A stretch of DNA of 64,000 nucleotides, taken from contig NZ_JAHVAP010000008.1 of assembly GCF_024721155.1 (NCBI RefSeq), positions 400,153-464,152 on the forward strand, read 5' to 3'. Shown here one piece after another: positions 42,312 through 50,798 of the stretch (position 1 is its first letter; the number at the start of each line of letters is the position of its first letter). A program made the position numbers and the translations under genes. Source of the DNA: Mucilaginibacter phenanthrenivorans (GTDB lineage Bacteria; Bacteroidota; Bacteroidia; Sphingobacteriales; Sphingobacteriaceae). The notes under the pieces are model-generated. The model saw nothing but the letters and a program-made list of their open reading frames with translations, had not been told where the DNA came from and did not search any database.

Positions 42312-43859
42312 TTATTTAATAGTGAAATTGTTTATTAAATGCGCCTGCAGGTATTGCCGGTCGCGTTCTTTTGCTGTGTTGTCTGTATGGACTTCGCCGA
42401 CATAGTCTTCACCTGGCATTAAAGGAATAACCAAAGGAGATTCGTCAGGGTATCTGGGATAGCTGTCGTGAACCAGGACATCATTTTTTATTAACGGAAA
42501 GATCATGCGTTCCAGGAAGATCTGGTCGATCCCGTATGCGTCAGTTATGAATAATTTACGGGTCTCCTTCCGGATATTGATCTGGTTCCGCCTGATTCCC
42601 CACATTCCGGCCATTATCCTTGTGTGGTGATTAACATGATCCCTGATGATGTGAAAGCCTTTGCCGGAATCAAGCCATTGGTCGACCATGATTTTTTCCC
42701 GTTGTGTAGCAAAAGAATCCAGGTCCCGGATGACCACCGCTTCGGCATCCCGGTCTTCGATTGCCAGGAAACGCCATTGGGTATACGATGCGTTTACCCC
42801 CATACTATCCATCATGATGACCTCGTTGCCGCTTTCAGATAAGGAGCGAACTACTTCCGGGCGGACATCTTTTGCCGCATAGATCCTGCATACCCATCCG
42901 GGGTACCATTTGTGATAGGACTGAATTACTTCTTCCAGCCGGCTGGTGTACCTCGGATCATCACCATACAGGCTAAAGGCGATGATTTTATTTGAAGATC
43001 CGCCGGCAGGCAGCCGGCCGGCAATAGCGTACAGGTCCTTCCTGAAATGATTTTGATTGAGCAGCCTGATCGCGTCGTAAGCCGATTTTACCGGCTGTTT
43101 TAGTAAATGAAGTAAATATTTTTTTCCTACAGATCCCTGCTCAAGATAGTCTGCAATATCTTTTAATTCCTTCATGTTTTCATGCAGCGGCCGGAGGCAG
43201 TGCGCATCGATATAACGCTCTGTAATCAGCCCCATTTTAGCATAGCGCCAGCCAGCCCGGTCAATCCTGTTTTTCGCAAACGGCTTCCATCCGCCGCGGT
43301 CCAGGAATACGGTTTCCTTAAACAGGGAAGATTTGTGCAGCTGTTCTGCAAAATACAGCTCATCCGTATCCCAGTTTTTGTTCAGTGCAAAAAGGTCTGT
43401 TATAAAGGCGATGATCGTTTGAAGTTCCAGGTCGCGGAGGCCGATGATCTGCTGAAAGTATTTGCCCTTGGCCGCTATGTAGCACATAGGATACCGGATC
43501 TCATTTTTATAGGCATCAGCCGAATAGATGACGATACTGTCATTGCTACAGGAGGAGATCTGCTGCTGAAAATAATTCCTGTTTAGCGGGATCATATCCA
43601 TGTCGCCTGTCACCGATACCTGCTCAGGAAAGAAGCAGGGAATAATAAACCGGATTACCTGCGCTATAAAACCGCTTGGCAGACCGGCAATTTGCGGGAA
43701 TTTGATGACCGAACCGAAGGCGTAGTTCAAGTTAAGTTCGCCTATTACCGCGGCGGTTGGCTCAATCCCTATATTTTTCCAGCCTTTTGCCACCAGGGGC
43801 CAGAATTCGTAATAAATCGGATTATGGTCTGTAGCAACGATTGCCCTGTCTATCGTCAT
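42312..43859 (-). CDS. Two-domain protein with two GT-A-like modules
   Basis: A 515-residue protein that appears to hold two nucleotide-sugar-binding modules. The first has ATDHNPIYYEFWPLVAKGW and VTGDMDMIPLNR with DMD (86-88). The second starts KIIAFSLYGDDPRYTSRLEEVI and has AEAVVIRDLDSFATQREK with DLD (379-381). Both look like DxD sites, so it may be a bifunctional glycosyltransferase or a modifying enzyme with a duplicated fold. I do not know a named family. It sits inside the EPS operon, overlapping the GT31-like gene upstream by 4 bp. Confidence 0.7.
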   Translation of the reverse strand: MTIDRAIVATDHNPIYYEFWPLVAKGWKNIGIEPTAAVIGELNLNYAFGSVIKFPQIAGLPSGFIAQVIRFIIPCFFPEQVSVTGDMDMIPLNRNYFQQQISSCSNDSIVIYSADAYKNEIRYPMCYIAAKGKYFQQIIGLRDLELQTIIAFITDLFALNKNWDTDELYFAEQLHKSSLFKETVFLDRGGWKPFAKNRIDRAGWRYAKMGLITERYIDAHCLRPLHENMKELKDIADYLEQGSVGKKYLLHLLKQPVKSAYDAIRLLNQNHFRKDLYAIAGRLPAGGSSNKIIAFSLYGDDPRYTSRLEEVIQSYHKWYPGWVCRIYAAKDVRPEVVRSLSESGNEVIMMDSMGVNASYTQWRFLAIEDRDAEAVVIRDLDSFATQREKIMVDQWLDSGKGFHIIRDHVNHHTRIMAGMWGIRRNQINIRKETRKLFITDAYGIDQIFLERMIFPLIKNDVLVHDSYPRYPDESPLVIPLMPGEDYVGEVHTDNTAKERDRQYLQAHLINNFTIK

Positions 43860-44575
43860 GTTAAGTCAATACCCTGGTGAATAAATAATTCCTGCATCCT
43901 CCGGATATCGATGTTCCTGTCATCTGACCGGAGCCTGATGTGGTATACCTGTTCACCATCTATTATATTGACAGCCTGATCTCCAACCTGGAATTCCTTG
44001 CCCGAACCCGTATAGCTTAACCGTATAGCGCTGTTATCAATGCCGATATTTTCCCCGCCAAGGAATTTGCCGATTGCAACATCGTCAATGATGTCATGAT
44101 CAACGATTGCCCGTTTTGAAACAATCAGTTCAACGAGGTCTTTTGACAAAAAAAAGCCGGACCCGGAGGCAAACCTGATTGAAAGGCCATCTGTTTGAAA
44201 AAGGCCCGGAATGCCGCAGTAAAAGCAATTATTCGGTTTGTCTTTTAGAAATTTCAGGATTTTTTCAGGGTAAACGAATGAACCCAGGTTGGTCCTGAAA
44301 ATATAATCGAAAGTAAAGTTTGCGGTAATGTATGAAAAAGCCTGCAACGTTTTTTCCGTACAATTGATATAGCCATCGCGACAGGGGAGGACCAGGTCAT
44401 CGCCTGTCATTACTGGTCTTTTTTTCTTAAAAAGGGTTCGCTGGTTGTCCGTATAATACAAAATCTTTACCCCAGGGGTTACAAAAGAACCCCAGGTCTT
44501 TTTGATTGCCCGCTCCAGTTTTCTAAAATTTGATGCGCTGGAGCACATCACTAAAATCAACAAACGGTAATGCAT
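43856..44575 (-). CDS. Glycosyltransferase-like protein resembling GT31, without a DxD motif
   Basis: A 239-residue protein. RLLILVMCSSASNFRKLERAIKKTW resembles the start of galactosyltransferase (GT31-type) domains, as does CTEKTLQAFSYITANFTFDYIFRTN. Where GT31 enzymes have KTDDDxFV this one reads RTNLGSFVYPEKILKFL, so residues 96-98 lack the acidic metal ligands. FASGSGFFLSKDLVELIV and HDIIDDVAIGKFL match later family blocks (gGxgyxxS and DvxxG). It may bind nucleotide sugar in another way or be inactive. The context supports an EPS role. Confidence 0.65.
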   Translation of the reverse strand: MHYRLLILVMCSSASNFRKLERAIKKTWGSFVTPGVKILYYTDNQRTLFKKKRPVMTGDDLVLPCRDGYINCTEKTLQAFSYITANFTFDYIFRTNLGSFVYPEKILKFLKDKPNNCFYCGIPGLFQTDGLSIRFASGSGFFLSKDLVELIVSKRAIVDHDIIDDVAIGKFLGGENIGIDNSAIRLSYTGSGKEFQVGDQAVNIIDGEQVYHIRLRSDDRNIDIRRMQELFIHQGIDLT

Positions 44576-44599
44576 AGCAAATGGCTATCGGAAACGAAG

Positions 44600-45460
44600 C
44601 TAACAGCCAGGTTTTCCGGAAATGAACTTTAAAATAGTGGAAAAATAGGGTTTCTTTTTTACTAACGGCTCAGGAATACCGGACATTATCCGTTGCTGCC
44701 AGTAACCGAAATCAAGTAATTCCTCCGAAACCGGTCTTTCCTTAACTGCAATGATCCGTTCTTTCAGTTTTTCTGTATCTTCCAGTTCTTCAAGGTGGTC
44801 AAGGATCACGACCGGTAGCCTGCTGTATAATTCATCATAGAGCGGGGACACCGCAGTCCGGAAGGTAACTGCAATACGGCCGCAATAAAGTACTTCGTAA
44901 ATCCTGTGGGTGTCCAGTCCATTGCCTGCGGGACAAAGTACCGCCTGGTGATCAAGGACGCTGTTGATAAAGCCGCGGTATCCCAGCGAAGGCTCTTCCC
45001 AGGTGATATGAGCGAGTTTTTTGCTTATTTCCTTAATCGGTGCACGGTGTGCAATATTTGTTGATTGATTGAAATTACTGTACAGCAATTTGGACGGGAC
45101 AACCATTGCTAAGTCATTACCGATCCGGGCCAGCAAGTCGAGCTTTTCTGCAGCATGCGGCCAGGCTGTGCCGTGCTCCTTCCTGCGGCAGGCTTGGGTG
45201 TTCTCCAGCCCGAGTGGGATCACCTTTAATTTATCATGTTTTGTCAGCACGTTCTGACCGTACCACATGGCAATATTGTCGGGCATTGCAGCGGTGTCAC
45301 CGGGCAGAATGCCCAGGTCACTATTGCCCGAAATAAGGATCACTTCGTTTTTTAATTTTTTAATTTTTTTAAACTCCTGCCGGACATGTTCCGTCCGGCA
45401 AAACAGGATTTGCCTGCCGTCATGTAAATTCGCAAATTTATTGATTTGCAGCAGGTCCAT
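44600..45460 (-). CDS. Glycosyltransferase-like protein of the GT10/exostosin-type GT-B group
   Basis: A 286-residue protein. The C-terminal half has LCPAGNGLDTHRIYEVLYCGRIAVTF, a motif (PxGxGxDxHRxxExLxxGxxPVV) found in GT10-like and exostosin-like enzymes, followed by LYDELYSRLPVVILDHLEEL. The first half has VILISGNSDLGILPG and MWYGQNVLTKHDKLKVIPLGLEN. It likely adds a sugar to the EPS, although donor and linkage are open. Its start overlaps the upstream GT2 gene by 23 bp, the longest overlap in this part of the operon. Confidence 0.72.
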   Translation of the reverse strand: MDLLQINKFANLHDGRQILFCRTEHVRQEFKKIKKLKNEVILISGNSDLGILPGDTAAMPDNIAMWYGQNVLTKHDKLKVIPLGLENTQACRRKEHGTAWPHAAEKLDLLARIGNDLAMVVPSKLLYSNFNQSTNIAHRAPIKEISKKLAHITWEEPSLGYRGFINSVLDHQAVLCPAGNGLDTHRIYEVLYCGRIAVTFRTAVSPLYDELYSRLPVVILDHLEELEDTEKLKERIIAVKERPVSEELLDFGYWQQRIMSGIPEPLVKKKPYFSTILKFISGKPGC

Positions 45461-46478
45461 TTTGAAGTGCGGCTGAAGCCGTTAAGTGTATTGTTGAAAG
45501 CGCCTGAAAATGCCTGAGGATCTTGTTTTTATTTTCCAATATTCCAAAAAATGTTCCCCGGTAAGCTTTCATCGCCGCCTGTTGTTCAAATGTCAGTGCT
45601 TTCCGGCCGAACAGCCGCTGGTTCCAGTTCCTGATTCCTGTTACAAGGATCGACTTAAGACTACTCATCAGGGCATTCTTTAGCGTTGTACTGAGCAGGG
45701 TCTCATCCCGGCTGATCAGCTTCCTGTATCCGCTTAACAATATAAACGAATAGCTTTGCCTGTAAATCAGGTCCAGAATATATTCCAGGTTTTGTCTCTT
45801 TACCGGTACGAAGTGCTTAAATAACAAGCAAGGTGCACTAACGATCCTATAGCCATTTAGGTAATACATAAAACAAAGCTCTACGTCTTCTCCACATACC
45901 ATTTTTGAGCTGCGTCGCCCGGCGGCGATTTGTTCCCATCCCGTTTTAAAAAATTGCAGCAAAGCAGCTCTTCTGCATATGCTGCCGGCGCCATACACCC
46001 AGTGGTCGCTTTCTGCCCAGGTTTGCGGCCCGTTTACATAGGCGATTTGATGGGATTCGATTTCTTTCCGGCAGGGTAGCTCCGGCTGAAAGATGCCACA
46101 TCCGCCAAGGACGCCGATCGTGGGGTCATTATTTATGATGGCGTATGCCGCAGCGATGTAATCGGGGTGAAGCCAATTGTCATCATCACAAATCAGCACG
46201 TAATCGTAGGCGGCCGTACTGATGCCTTTTTTTAAAGCATAGCTTTTTCCCGGTGTCCGTTCCTCTGTTATTGTAAATTTTATTTGGGGACGGTTGAGGC
46301 CTTGCCAGCATTGCGCGGCAACTTCCATGGTATTGTCGGTAGACGAATTATCGACTACAATGACCTCCCAAAATGACACATCGAAACCCTCCTGCAAGGA
46401 TATATGTTTTAAAGTATCCGGAAGTCTGGCGGCACTGTTGAAGCAGCAAATAATAATAGAAATACCCGGATTTGACAT
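45438..46478 (-). CDS. GT2-family glycosyltransferase
   Basis: A 346-residue GT-A enzyme with ISIIICCFNSAARLPDTLKHI, VIVVDNSSTDNTMEVA and YVLICDDDNWLHPDYI (DDD metal motif), then GVLGGCGIFQPEL and VCGEDVELCFMYYLNGYRI, the acceptor ED motif. The C-terminal 80 residues form a helical tail. All catalytic blocks are present. It is 12 bp downstream of a GT4 gene. Predicted to add a sugar to the repeat unit. Confidence 0.92.
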   Translation of the reverse strand: MSNPGISIIICCFNSAARLPDTLKHISLQEGFDVSFWEVIVVDNSSTDNTMEVAAQCWQGLNRPQIKFTITEERTPGKSYALKKGISTAAYDYVLICDDDNWLHPDYIAAAYAIINNDPTIGVLGGCGIFQPELPCRKEIESHQIAYVNGPQTWAESDHWVYGAGSICRRAALLQFFKTGWEQIAAGRRSSKMVCGEDVELCFMYYLNGYRIVSAPCLLFKHFVPVKRQNLEYILDLIYRQSYSFILLSGYRKLISRDETLLSTTLKNALMSSLKSILVTGIRNWNQRLFGRKALTFEQQAAMKAYRGTFFGILENKNKILRHFQALSTIHLTASAALQNGPAANQ

Positions 46479-46490
46479 TAAATCCTGCTG

Positions 46491-47606
46491 TTATTTGTAA
46501 ACATTATTCATTTTGACCTCAAAGGTTGAGTAGGTAAACAGCTTCCTGTAGGCAGCATAAGCATTCCTGCCATACTTTATTCTCATCTGTTTATCGTTCA
46601 GCAGCCGTGTCAATGCCGCTACATGTTCATCATCATCATTCGGGTTTACCAATAGGCCATTGTAATTAGCTTCAACAGATTCGGGCAATCCGCCGACTTC
46701 GGAAACGACACAGGGCAACCCCAGCGACATGGCTTCCAGGACGCCGATACCCTGGGTTTCGTACAGGCTTGGCTGGTAATAAACGGATGCGGCGCGGAGG
46801 ACAGGCAGCGGGTCTGACTGTTTCCCGATAAAAGCAATTCTTCCGCCAGCAGGCTCCCTGGGTTTGAATTCATTCCAAAGAGGCCCGTCACCCATCCAAA
46901 TAAAATTAACGTTGTTCATCGTTTGGATGATCTTACAGGCTACACGAAACCATAGCTCCGGATTCTTGTAGGCGATCAGATGTCCCATTGTGACCACGAT
47001 GAGCCGGGTCGATGGTAAAACGGCATCTTCTTTTATGTCGTTCCCGGCATCCGGCACGCAATTAGGAACAACGCAGACAAAAAGCGCAGCAGGGGCAAGG
47101 ATGCCCCATTGTTTAATAAGGGTTGCCTTGTTGGCGTTGGATACGGTGATGATCTTCCTTTTTGCACCAAGCAATTTGTTGCAGGTAAAAGTTGTAAACG
47201 AGGTATAAGCAGTATGCGGGGTCGTATGTAGTATATAATATACCCTGGAAAAAGGAACCCATAAAAGATAAAGGTATTTTTCCGGCTCAACGGCGCTCAC
47301 CGTGATCCTTGCAAAGCCGTGTTTTATGCTGAGCCACTTAATGATGATAATTGACCGGAGCACCCTGATAAATTCGCGGACATTCGAACTAAATTTATAT
47401 TGAAAATGCGCATACTTATGCAACCCGGGGGCCACCACCATAGTAAGCTTATCAGAAAACCCTATCTTACAGGTCAACTCCCGTTGTTCCGCATTTTCCA
47501 AAACTAAAACGGTGTTCTCTTCACCAAAGTATTTTACCAGGGTTTTCAAGTGCGTATTACTACCACCGAAATCAAATATTGTTGCAAGCACAAGATGTTT
47601 GCTCAT
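46491..47606 (-). CDS. GT4-family glycosyltransferase
   Basis: A 371-residue GT-B enzyme. FDFGGSNTHLKTLVKYF forms the acceptor loop. The donor domain has LIVVTMGHLIAYKNPELWFRVA and VYYQPSLYETQGIGVLEAMSLGLPCVVSEVGGLPESV, including both Glu of EX7E. The last residues RKLFTYSTFEVKMNNVY are typical of GT4 ends. It lies 42 bp downstream of the split GT4 pair. The role is addition of one sugar; specificity unknown. Confidence 0.92.
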   Translation of the reverse strand: MSKHLVLATIFDFGGSNTHLKTLVKYFGEENTVLVLENAEQRELTCKIGFSDKLTMVVAPGLHKYAHFQYKFSSNVREFIRVLRSIIIIKWLSIKHGFARITVSAVEPEKYLYLLWVPFSRVYYILHTTPHTAYTSFTTFTCNKLLGAKRKIITVSNANKATLIKQWGILAPAALFVCVVPNCVPDAGNDIKEDAVLPSTRLIVVTMGHLIAYKNPELWFRVACKIIQTMNNVNFIWMGDGPLWNEFKPREPAGGRIAFIGKQSDPLPVLRAASVYYQPSLYETQGIGVLEAMSLGLPCVVSEVGGLPESVEANYNGLLVNPNDDDEHVAALTRLLNDKQMRIKYGRNAYAAYRKLFTYSTFEVKMNNVYK

Positions 47607-47648
47607 GCGGCAGGTAACGAGATGCGGTATAGTGGAAAACGGATCATT

Positions 47649-48194
47649 TTATGCTGGATTCATTGCCTGCCTGAGGAATGCCCTGTCCTGGTCGTCGAGC
47701 AGGAATCTTTTTTTCATCAGGAGGTTATCGGCTTTAACCTGTTCTTCAAGGCCGGCGGGATCTTCGCAGATCGAACTTAGCAAGGTGACCAAACCAGCAA
47801 TATTTGCGCACATGGCTACTGATTTGTCTGTTTTTTCATCCAGTTCTCTGTCCGTATTATAAAAAATGGTTTTAAATCCATAATCCAGGCTTTCGACACC
47901 GGAGTACCCCATGAAATTTCCAATTGTAAAATTAAAGAAATACCCCGCACGGACCTCACCGGGAAGATCTGCAAACCGGATAGACTTCTTCGTAAATGAT
48001 ACATGTTCTGAGAGTCCGAACAAGCCGATGAGGCGTATCATGTCCTGGTACACAGTCCTGCTGAGGATATCACCGATGAACAGTAACCGGAATCCCGTCA
48101 GGTTTTTCTCTAGCAGCTTTTGCGCCACAAAAAGCAGGTCAAAAAAGAAATTCTTGTCCTCGTTGATCCGGCTGACTATATTAATTTGAATCAT
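47649..48194 (-). CDS. C-terminal (donor) half of a split GT4 glycosyltransferase
   Basis: A 181-residue reading that begins MIQINIVSRINEDKNFFFDLL, the start of a GT4 donor domain, and contains LLFIGDILSRTVYQDMIRLI and YFFNFTIGNFMGYSGVESLDYG. The upstream frame (48181-48732) holds the acceptor half. The overlap is 14 bp and the shift is +1, so one small indel would join the halves into a protein of about 360 residues, the usual GT4 size. Either it is a frameshifted pseudogene, or the halves act together in trans, as the split Alg13/Alg14 enzyme does. Confidence 0.7.
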   Translation of the reverse strand: MIQINIVSRINEDKNFFFDLLFVAQKLLEKNLTGFRLLFIGDILSRTVYQDMIRLIGLFGLSEHVSFTKKSIRFADLPGEVRAGYFFNFTIGNFMGYSGVESLDYGFKTIFYNTDRELDEKTDKSVAMCANIAGLVTLLSSICEDPAGLEEQVKADNLLMKKRFLLDDQDRAFLRQAMNPA

Positions 48195-48732
48195 CGGCCG
48201 CTACGAATAGTTTAAAAAAAGAAAGCTTATTTTTTATTTTGTCTTTTCCATACTGTTGCTCGATTTCCTTACCCTGGTAAGTGTTTATGAAAACCAGGGT
48301 GTCCTGCTCATTTGCAAAAATGCTTTCGGGGAAAGGATATACCCTGTCAAAATATTGAACGGCGTTGCCCACATGCCAAAAGTAACGGTGTTGGTGCAGT
48401 ACGTTTGAAAATATTTTTTGCACATTATACAGTCCTATCACATGTACGCTGTTAAAATATTTGTCTGCGAAATACCTGAGCTTAATTTGCCAGTATAGCG
48501 CCTTTAAGAAATTTACCGGGTTCCGCAGTTTCATAATTCCCTGTAGTGTCGTGCGGACAACCGGAACTTGTAATTCTGCAAAGACAGCGTCGTAATATTC
48601 GATGTGATAATTGTTCGCTATTAATATTACAGGCTGCATATGCTCGCTGCGGGCAAATTTGACCATTTCAAAGATTAGCCGTTCGGCCCCTGCCATGATC
48701 AGGTGGTCGCTGATTATCAAAAGTTTATCCAT
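48181..48732 (-). CDS. N-terminal (acceptor) half of a split GT4 glycosyltransferase
   Basis: A 183-residue reading from ATG 48732, MDKLLIISDHLIMAGAERLIFEMVKFA, matching the acceptor half of GT4 enzymes (the GGAERxxxExxxxL type motif). It goes on to LHQHRYFWHVGNAVQYFDRVYPFPES and ends KLFVAADDSN. The longer frame from 48762 would overlap the aminotransferase gene by 38 bp, so 48732 (8-bp overlap) is preferred. It has no donor domain of its own. See the next gene for the other half. Confidence 0.7.
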   Translation of the reverse strand: MDKLLIISDHLIMAGAERLIFEMVKFARSEHMQPVILIANNYHIEYYDAVFAELQVPVVRTTLQGIMKLRNPVNFLKALYWQIKLRYFADKYFNSVHVIGLYNVQKIFSNVLHQHRYFWHVGNAVQYFDRVYPFPESIFANEQDTLVFINTYQGKEIEQQYGKDKIKNKLSFFKLFVAADDSN

Positions 48733-49825
48733 AAAATGCTTTGATAGATTCCGTGACCGCATACAGGTCTTTTTCCGGCATTCCCGGATAAAGCGGTAAG
48801 CTTAAACTGGTTGCCGCAAGCCGCTCTGCCACAGGGAAGGCCCCTGGTTTAAAACGATGTCTGTAAGCTTTTTGCAAATGTGGCGGCACCGGGTAATGAA
48901 CCGAAGTTTCAATTCCTGCCCGGCCAAGATATTCCTGCAACTTGTCTCTTTGTTTTGTCTGTATTACATATAAATGGTAAACATGTCCGGCTCCCGCGGC
49001 GACGGCAGGTAACAAAAGATCCCCTGTTCCTGCCAATAATTCATCATACTTTTTGGCGAGTTCTTTGCGCTGCCGGTTCCAGGTATGGAGAAACTTCAGC
49101 TTTACCGAAAGAAATGCCGCCTGCATTTCGTCCAGCCTGGAATTCACGCCGATCATTTCATTATAGTATTTCTTCTCCGAACCATAATTGCGCAAAACCG
49201 ATGCCTTCGCGGCAAGCCCGGCATCGTCGGTTGTCAGGGCCCCGGCATCTCCGAAGGCACCAAGATTTTTGGTCGGATAGAAGCTGGTCGCATTTATCTG
49301 GCCAAAACTGCCGGCGAGCCGGCCATTGAACGTGGCACCCTGGGCCTGCGCATTATCTTCAACCACGAGCAAGCCACTCGCCCCGGCAATTGTCATGATT
49401 TCCTCCATCTGGCAGGGCTGACCGTATAAGTGCACCGGCATGATGAGTTTCGTCCGGGACGTTATGGCGCCGGGGATTCCTTGTGGATCCAGGTTGAAAG
49501 TGGTCGAAACAGGTTCGACAGGAATGATTGTTGCACCTACGGCTGAAATCGCCAGCCATGTCGCAATGTATGTATTTGACGGTACGATCACCTCGTCGCC
49601 AGGACCTATGCCCAATGTATTTAAAGCGATCTGTAAAGCATCTAAACCATTGGCCACACCAACACAATGACCCACGCAATTAAATTTCGCATAATTCGCT
49701 TCGAATTCCTGGAGTTCCTTGCCAAGTATATACCATTTGCTGTCAAAAACCCGCTGGAATGCTTCTTTTATCTCTGCGGCGATGGTGTTGTTCTGGTAAT
49801 CGAATGATAAAAACGGAATTTTCAT
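48725..49825 (-). CDS. fdtB: DegT/DnrJ/EryC1-family sugar aminotransferase (FdtB-like)
   Basis: A 366-residue PLP-dependent aminotransferase. The PLP region shows VANGLDALQIALNTLGIGPGDEVIVP (phosphate site), VVEDNAQAQGATFNGR and SFYPTKNLGAFGDAGAL with the Schiff-base lysine at Lys186. The family makes amino sugars. Between an acetyltransferase and two 3,4-ketoisomerase-like genes, the most likely step is amination of dTDP-3-keto-6-deoxyhexose (FdtB or QdtB). It overlaps the acetyltransferase gene by 4 bp (ATGA). The sugar series (galacto or gluco) cannot be told from sequence by eye. Confidence 0.88.
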   Translation of the reverse strand: MKIPFLSFDYQNNTIAAEIKEAFQRVFDSKWYILGKELQEFEANYAKFNCVGHCVGVANGLDALQIALNTLGIGPGDEVIVPSNTYIATWLAISAVGATIIPVEPVSTTFNLDPQGIPGAITSRTKLIMPVHLYGQPCQMEEIMTIAGASGLLVVEDNAQAQGATFNGRLAGSFGQINATSFYPTKNLGAFGDAGALTTDDAGLAAKASVLRNYGSEKKYYNEMIGVNSRLDEMQAAFLSVKLKFLHTWNRQRKELAKKYDELLAGTGDLLLPAVAAGAGHVYHLYVIQTKQRDKLQEYLGRAGIETSVHYPVPPHLQKAYRHRFKPGAFPVAERLAATSLSLPLYPGMPEKDLYAVTESIKAFYG

Positions 49826-50379
49826 TTTCTGACAAGTAGGTTATTATGTAAAAACCAAACGTTACCTGCCTCATCTGCAAATTGACCTTTACTTATTTCA
49901 GCCAATTTTGCTCCCTTTTCGTTCACCCAACCGCGGACCCTCCCCGGAGTTCCGTAAAACAGGGCAAATGCAGGAACGTCTTTTGTTACGATAGTGCCCG
50001 CGCCAATGATTGCAAAGGAACCTATCGTGACGCCTCCCAGGATAGTGGCGCCGGCGCCTACCGAACACCCCGTTTTGAGTATGGTTTTTTGAAACGCCCC
50101 CAAATGCTGTTGAGACCTGGGGTATTTATCGTTTGTAAAGGTGACATTTGGCCCGATAAATGTGTGGTCCTCTGCGACAATTCCGTCCCAGAGGTATACG
50201 CCGGATTTTACGGTTACGTGATTGCCAATAATCACATCGTTCTCAATAAAAGTATGGCAATTGATGTTGCAGCTGCTGCCAATTTGAGCGCCTGCTAACA
50301 CCACTGCAAATTGCCATATATTGGTATTTGCACCAATCTTTGTTGTCCTGACGTCTGCTAAGGGATGAATACCGCTCAC
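49822..50379 (-). CDS. fdtC: Hexapeptide N-acetyltransferase for dTDP-amino sugar (FdtC/QdtC-like)
   Basis: A 185-residue left-handed beta-helix transferase. It opens GIHPLADVRTTKIGANTNIWQFAVVLAGAQIG, the typical start of WbpD/QdtC-type N-acetyltransferases. It has NCHTFIENDVIIGNHVTVKSGVYLWDGI and NVTFTNDKYPRS with the catalytic-site loop. The closing SFAIIGAGTIVTKDVPAFALFYGTPGRVRGWV is also characteristic. It would acetylate the amino group made by the adjacent aminotransferase. It overlaps both neighbours by 4 bp. Confidence 0.88.
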   Translation of the reverse strand: MSGIHPLADVRTTKIGANTNIWQFAVVLAGAQIGSSCNINCHTFIENDVIIGNHVTVKSGVYLWDGIVAEDHTFIGPNVTFTNDKYPRSQQHLGAFQKTILKTGCSVGAGATILGGVTIGSFAIIGAGTIVTKDVPAFALFYGTPGRVRGWVNEKGAKLAEISKGQFADEAGNVWFLHNNLLVRK

Positions 50380-50798
50380 AAAAATTTATAATTTTTAAAT
50401 GCTGTATAATCCCGTAAATAACCATTTTCATTGTAAGGCAAGGAGGCGAGTACAAGGCAAATGGCGCCGGATGAAAAATTCGAAATATCGCACCAGATCA
50501 CTGGCTGGATATGGATTCCCAAATAGGGCCGGTTGAGCTGGACCGTTTTTTTATTAACACCGTCATCAAGACTGATATCAAAACTCCCGCTTGCTGCCAC
50601 AATAAATTGGTGCAGTTCCTTATGTCCATGGGCAGCTCTTGACTCCCCCCCGGGAATGTCGTAAAGATAAAAAACCCTTTTTACATCGAAGGGTACATGG
50701 ATATTGTTTTCGACCGGTGTAATGTTTCCGGCCCTGTTGTGGATCTTTTGCAAATGAAAAACATTGCAATCAAAAACGGTCAGTTTTTTATCCGGCAT
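50376..50798 (-). CDS. fdtA: WxcM/FdtA-type dTDP-6-deoxyhexose 3,4-ketoisomerase
   Basis: A 140-residue cupin. FYLYDIPGGESRAAHGHKELHQFIVAASGSFDISLDDG contains the two His (57 and 59) needed for isomerase activity in FdtA/QdtA, plus the preceding Tyr (44/46) and Arg. It would convert dTDP-4-keto-6-deoxyglucose to the 3-keto form, the first committed step before the aminotransferase. RmlA and RmlB, which make the substrate, are not in this window. It overlaps the second isomerase-like gene by 11 bp and the acetyltransferase gene by 4 bp. Confidence 0.88.
   Translation of the reverse strand: MPDKKLTVFDCNVFHLQKIHNRAGNITPVENNIHVPFDVKRVFYLYDIPGGESRAAHGHKELHQFIVAASGSFDISLDDGVNKKTVQLNRPYLGIHIQPVIWCDISNFSSGAICLVLASLPYNENGYLRDYTAFKNYKFL

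Noticed and set aside
47033..47290. Antisense and alternative-frame open frames inside the GT4 and GT2 genes
   Set aside because: They lie within genes with full catalytic motifs on the annotated frame and carry no independent signal.
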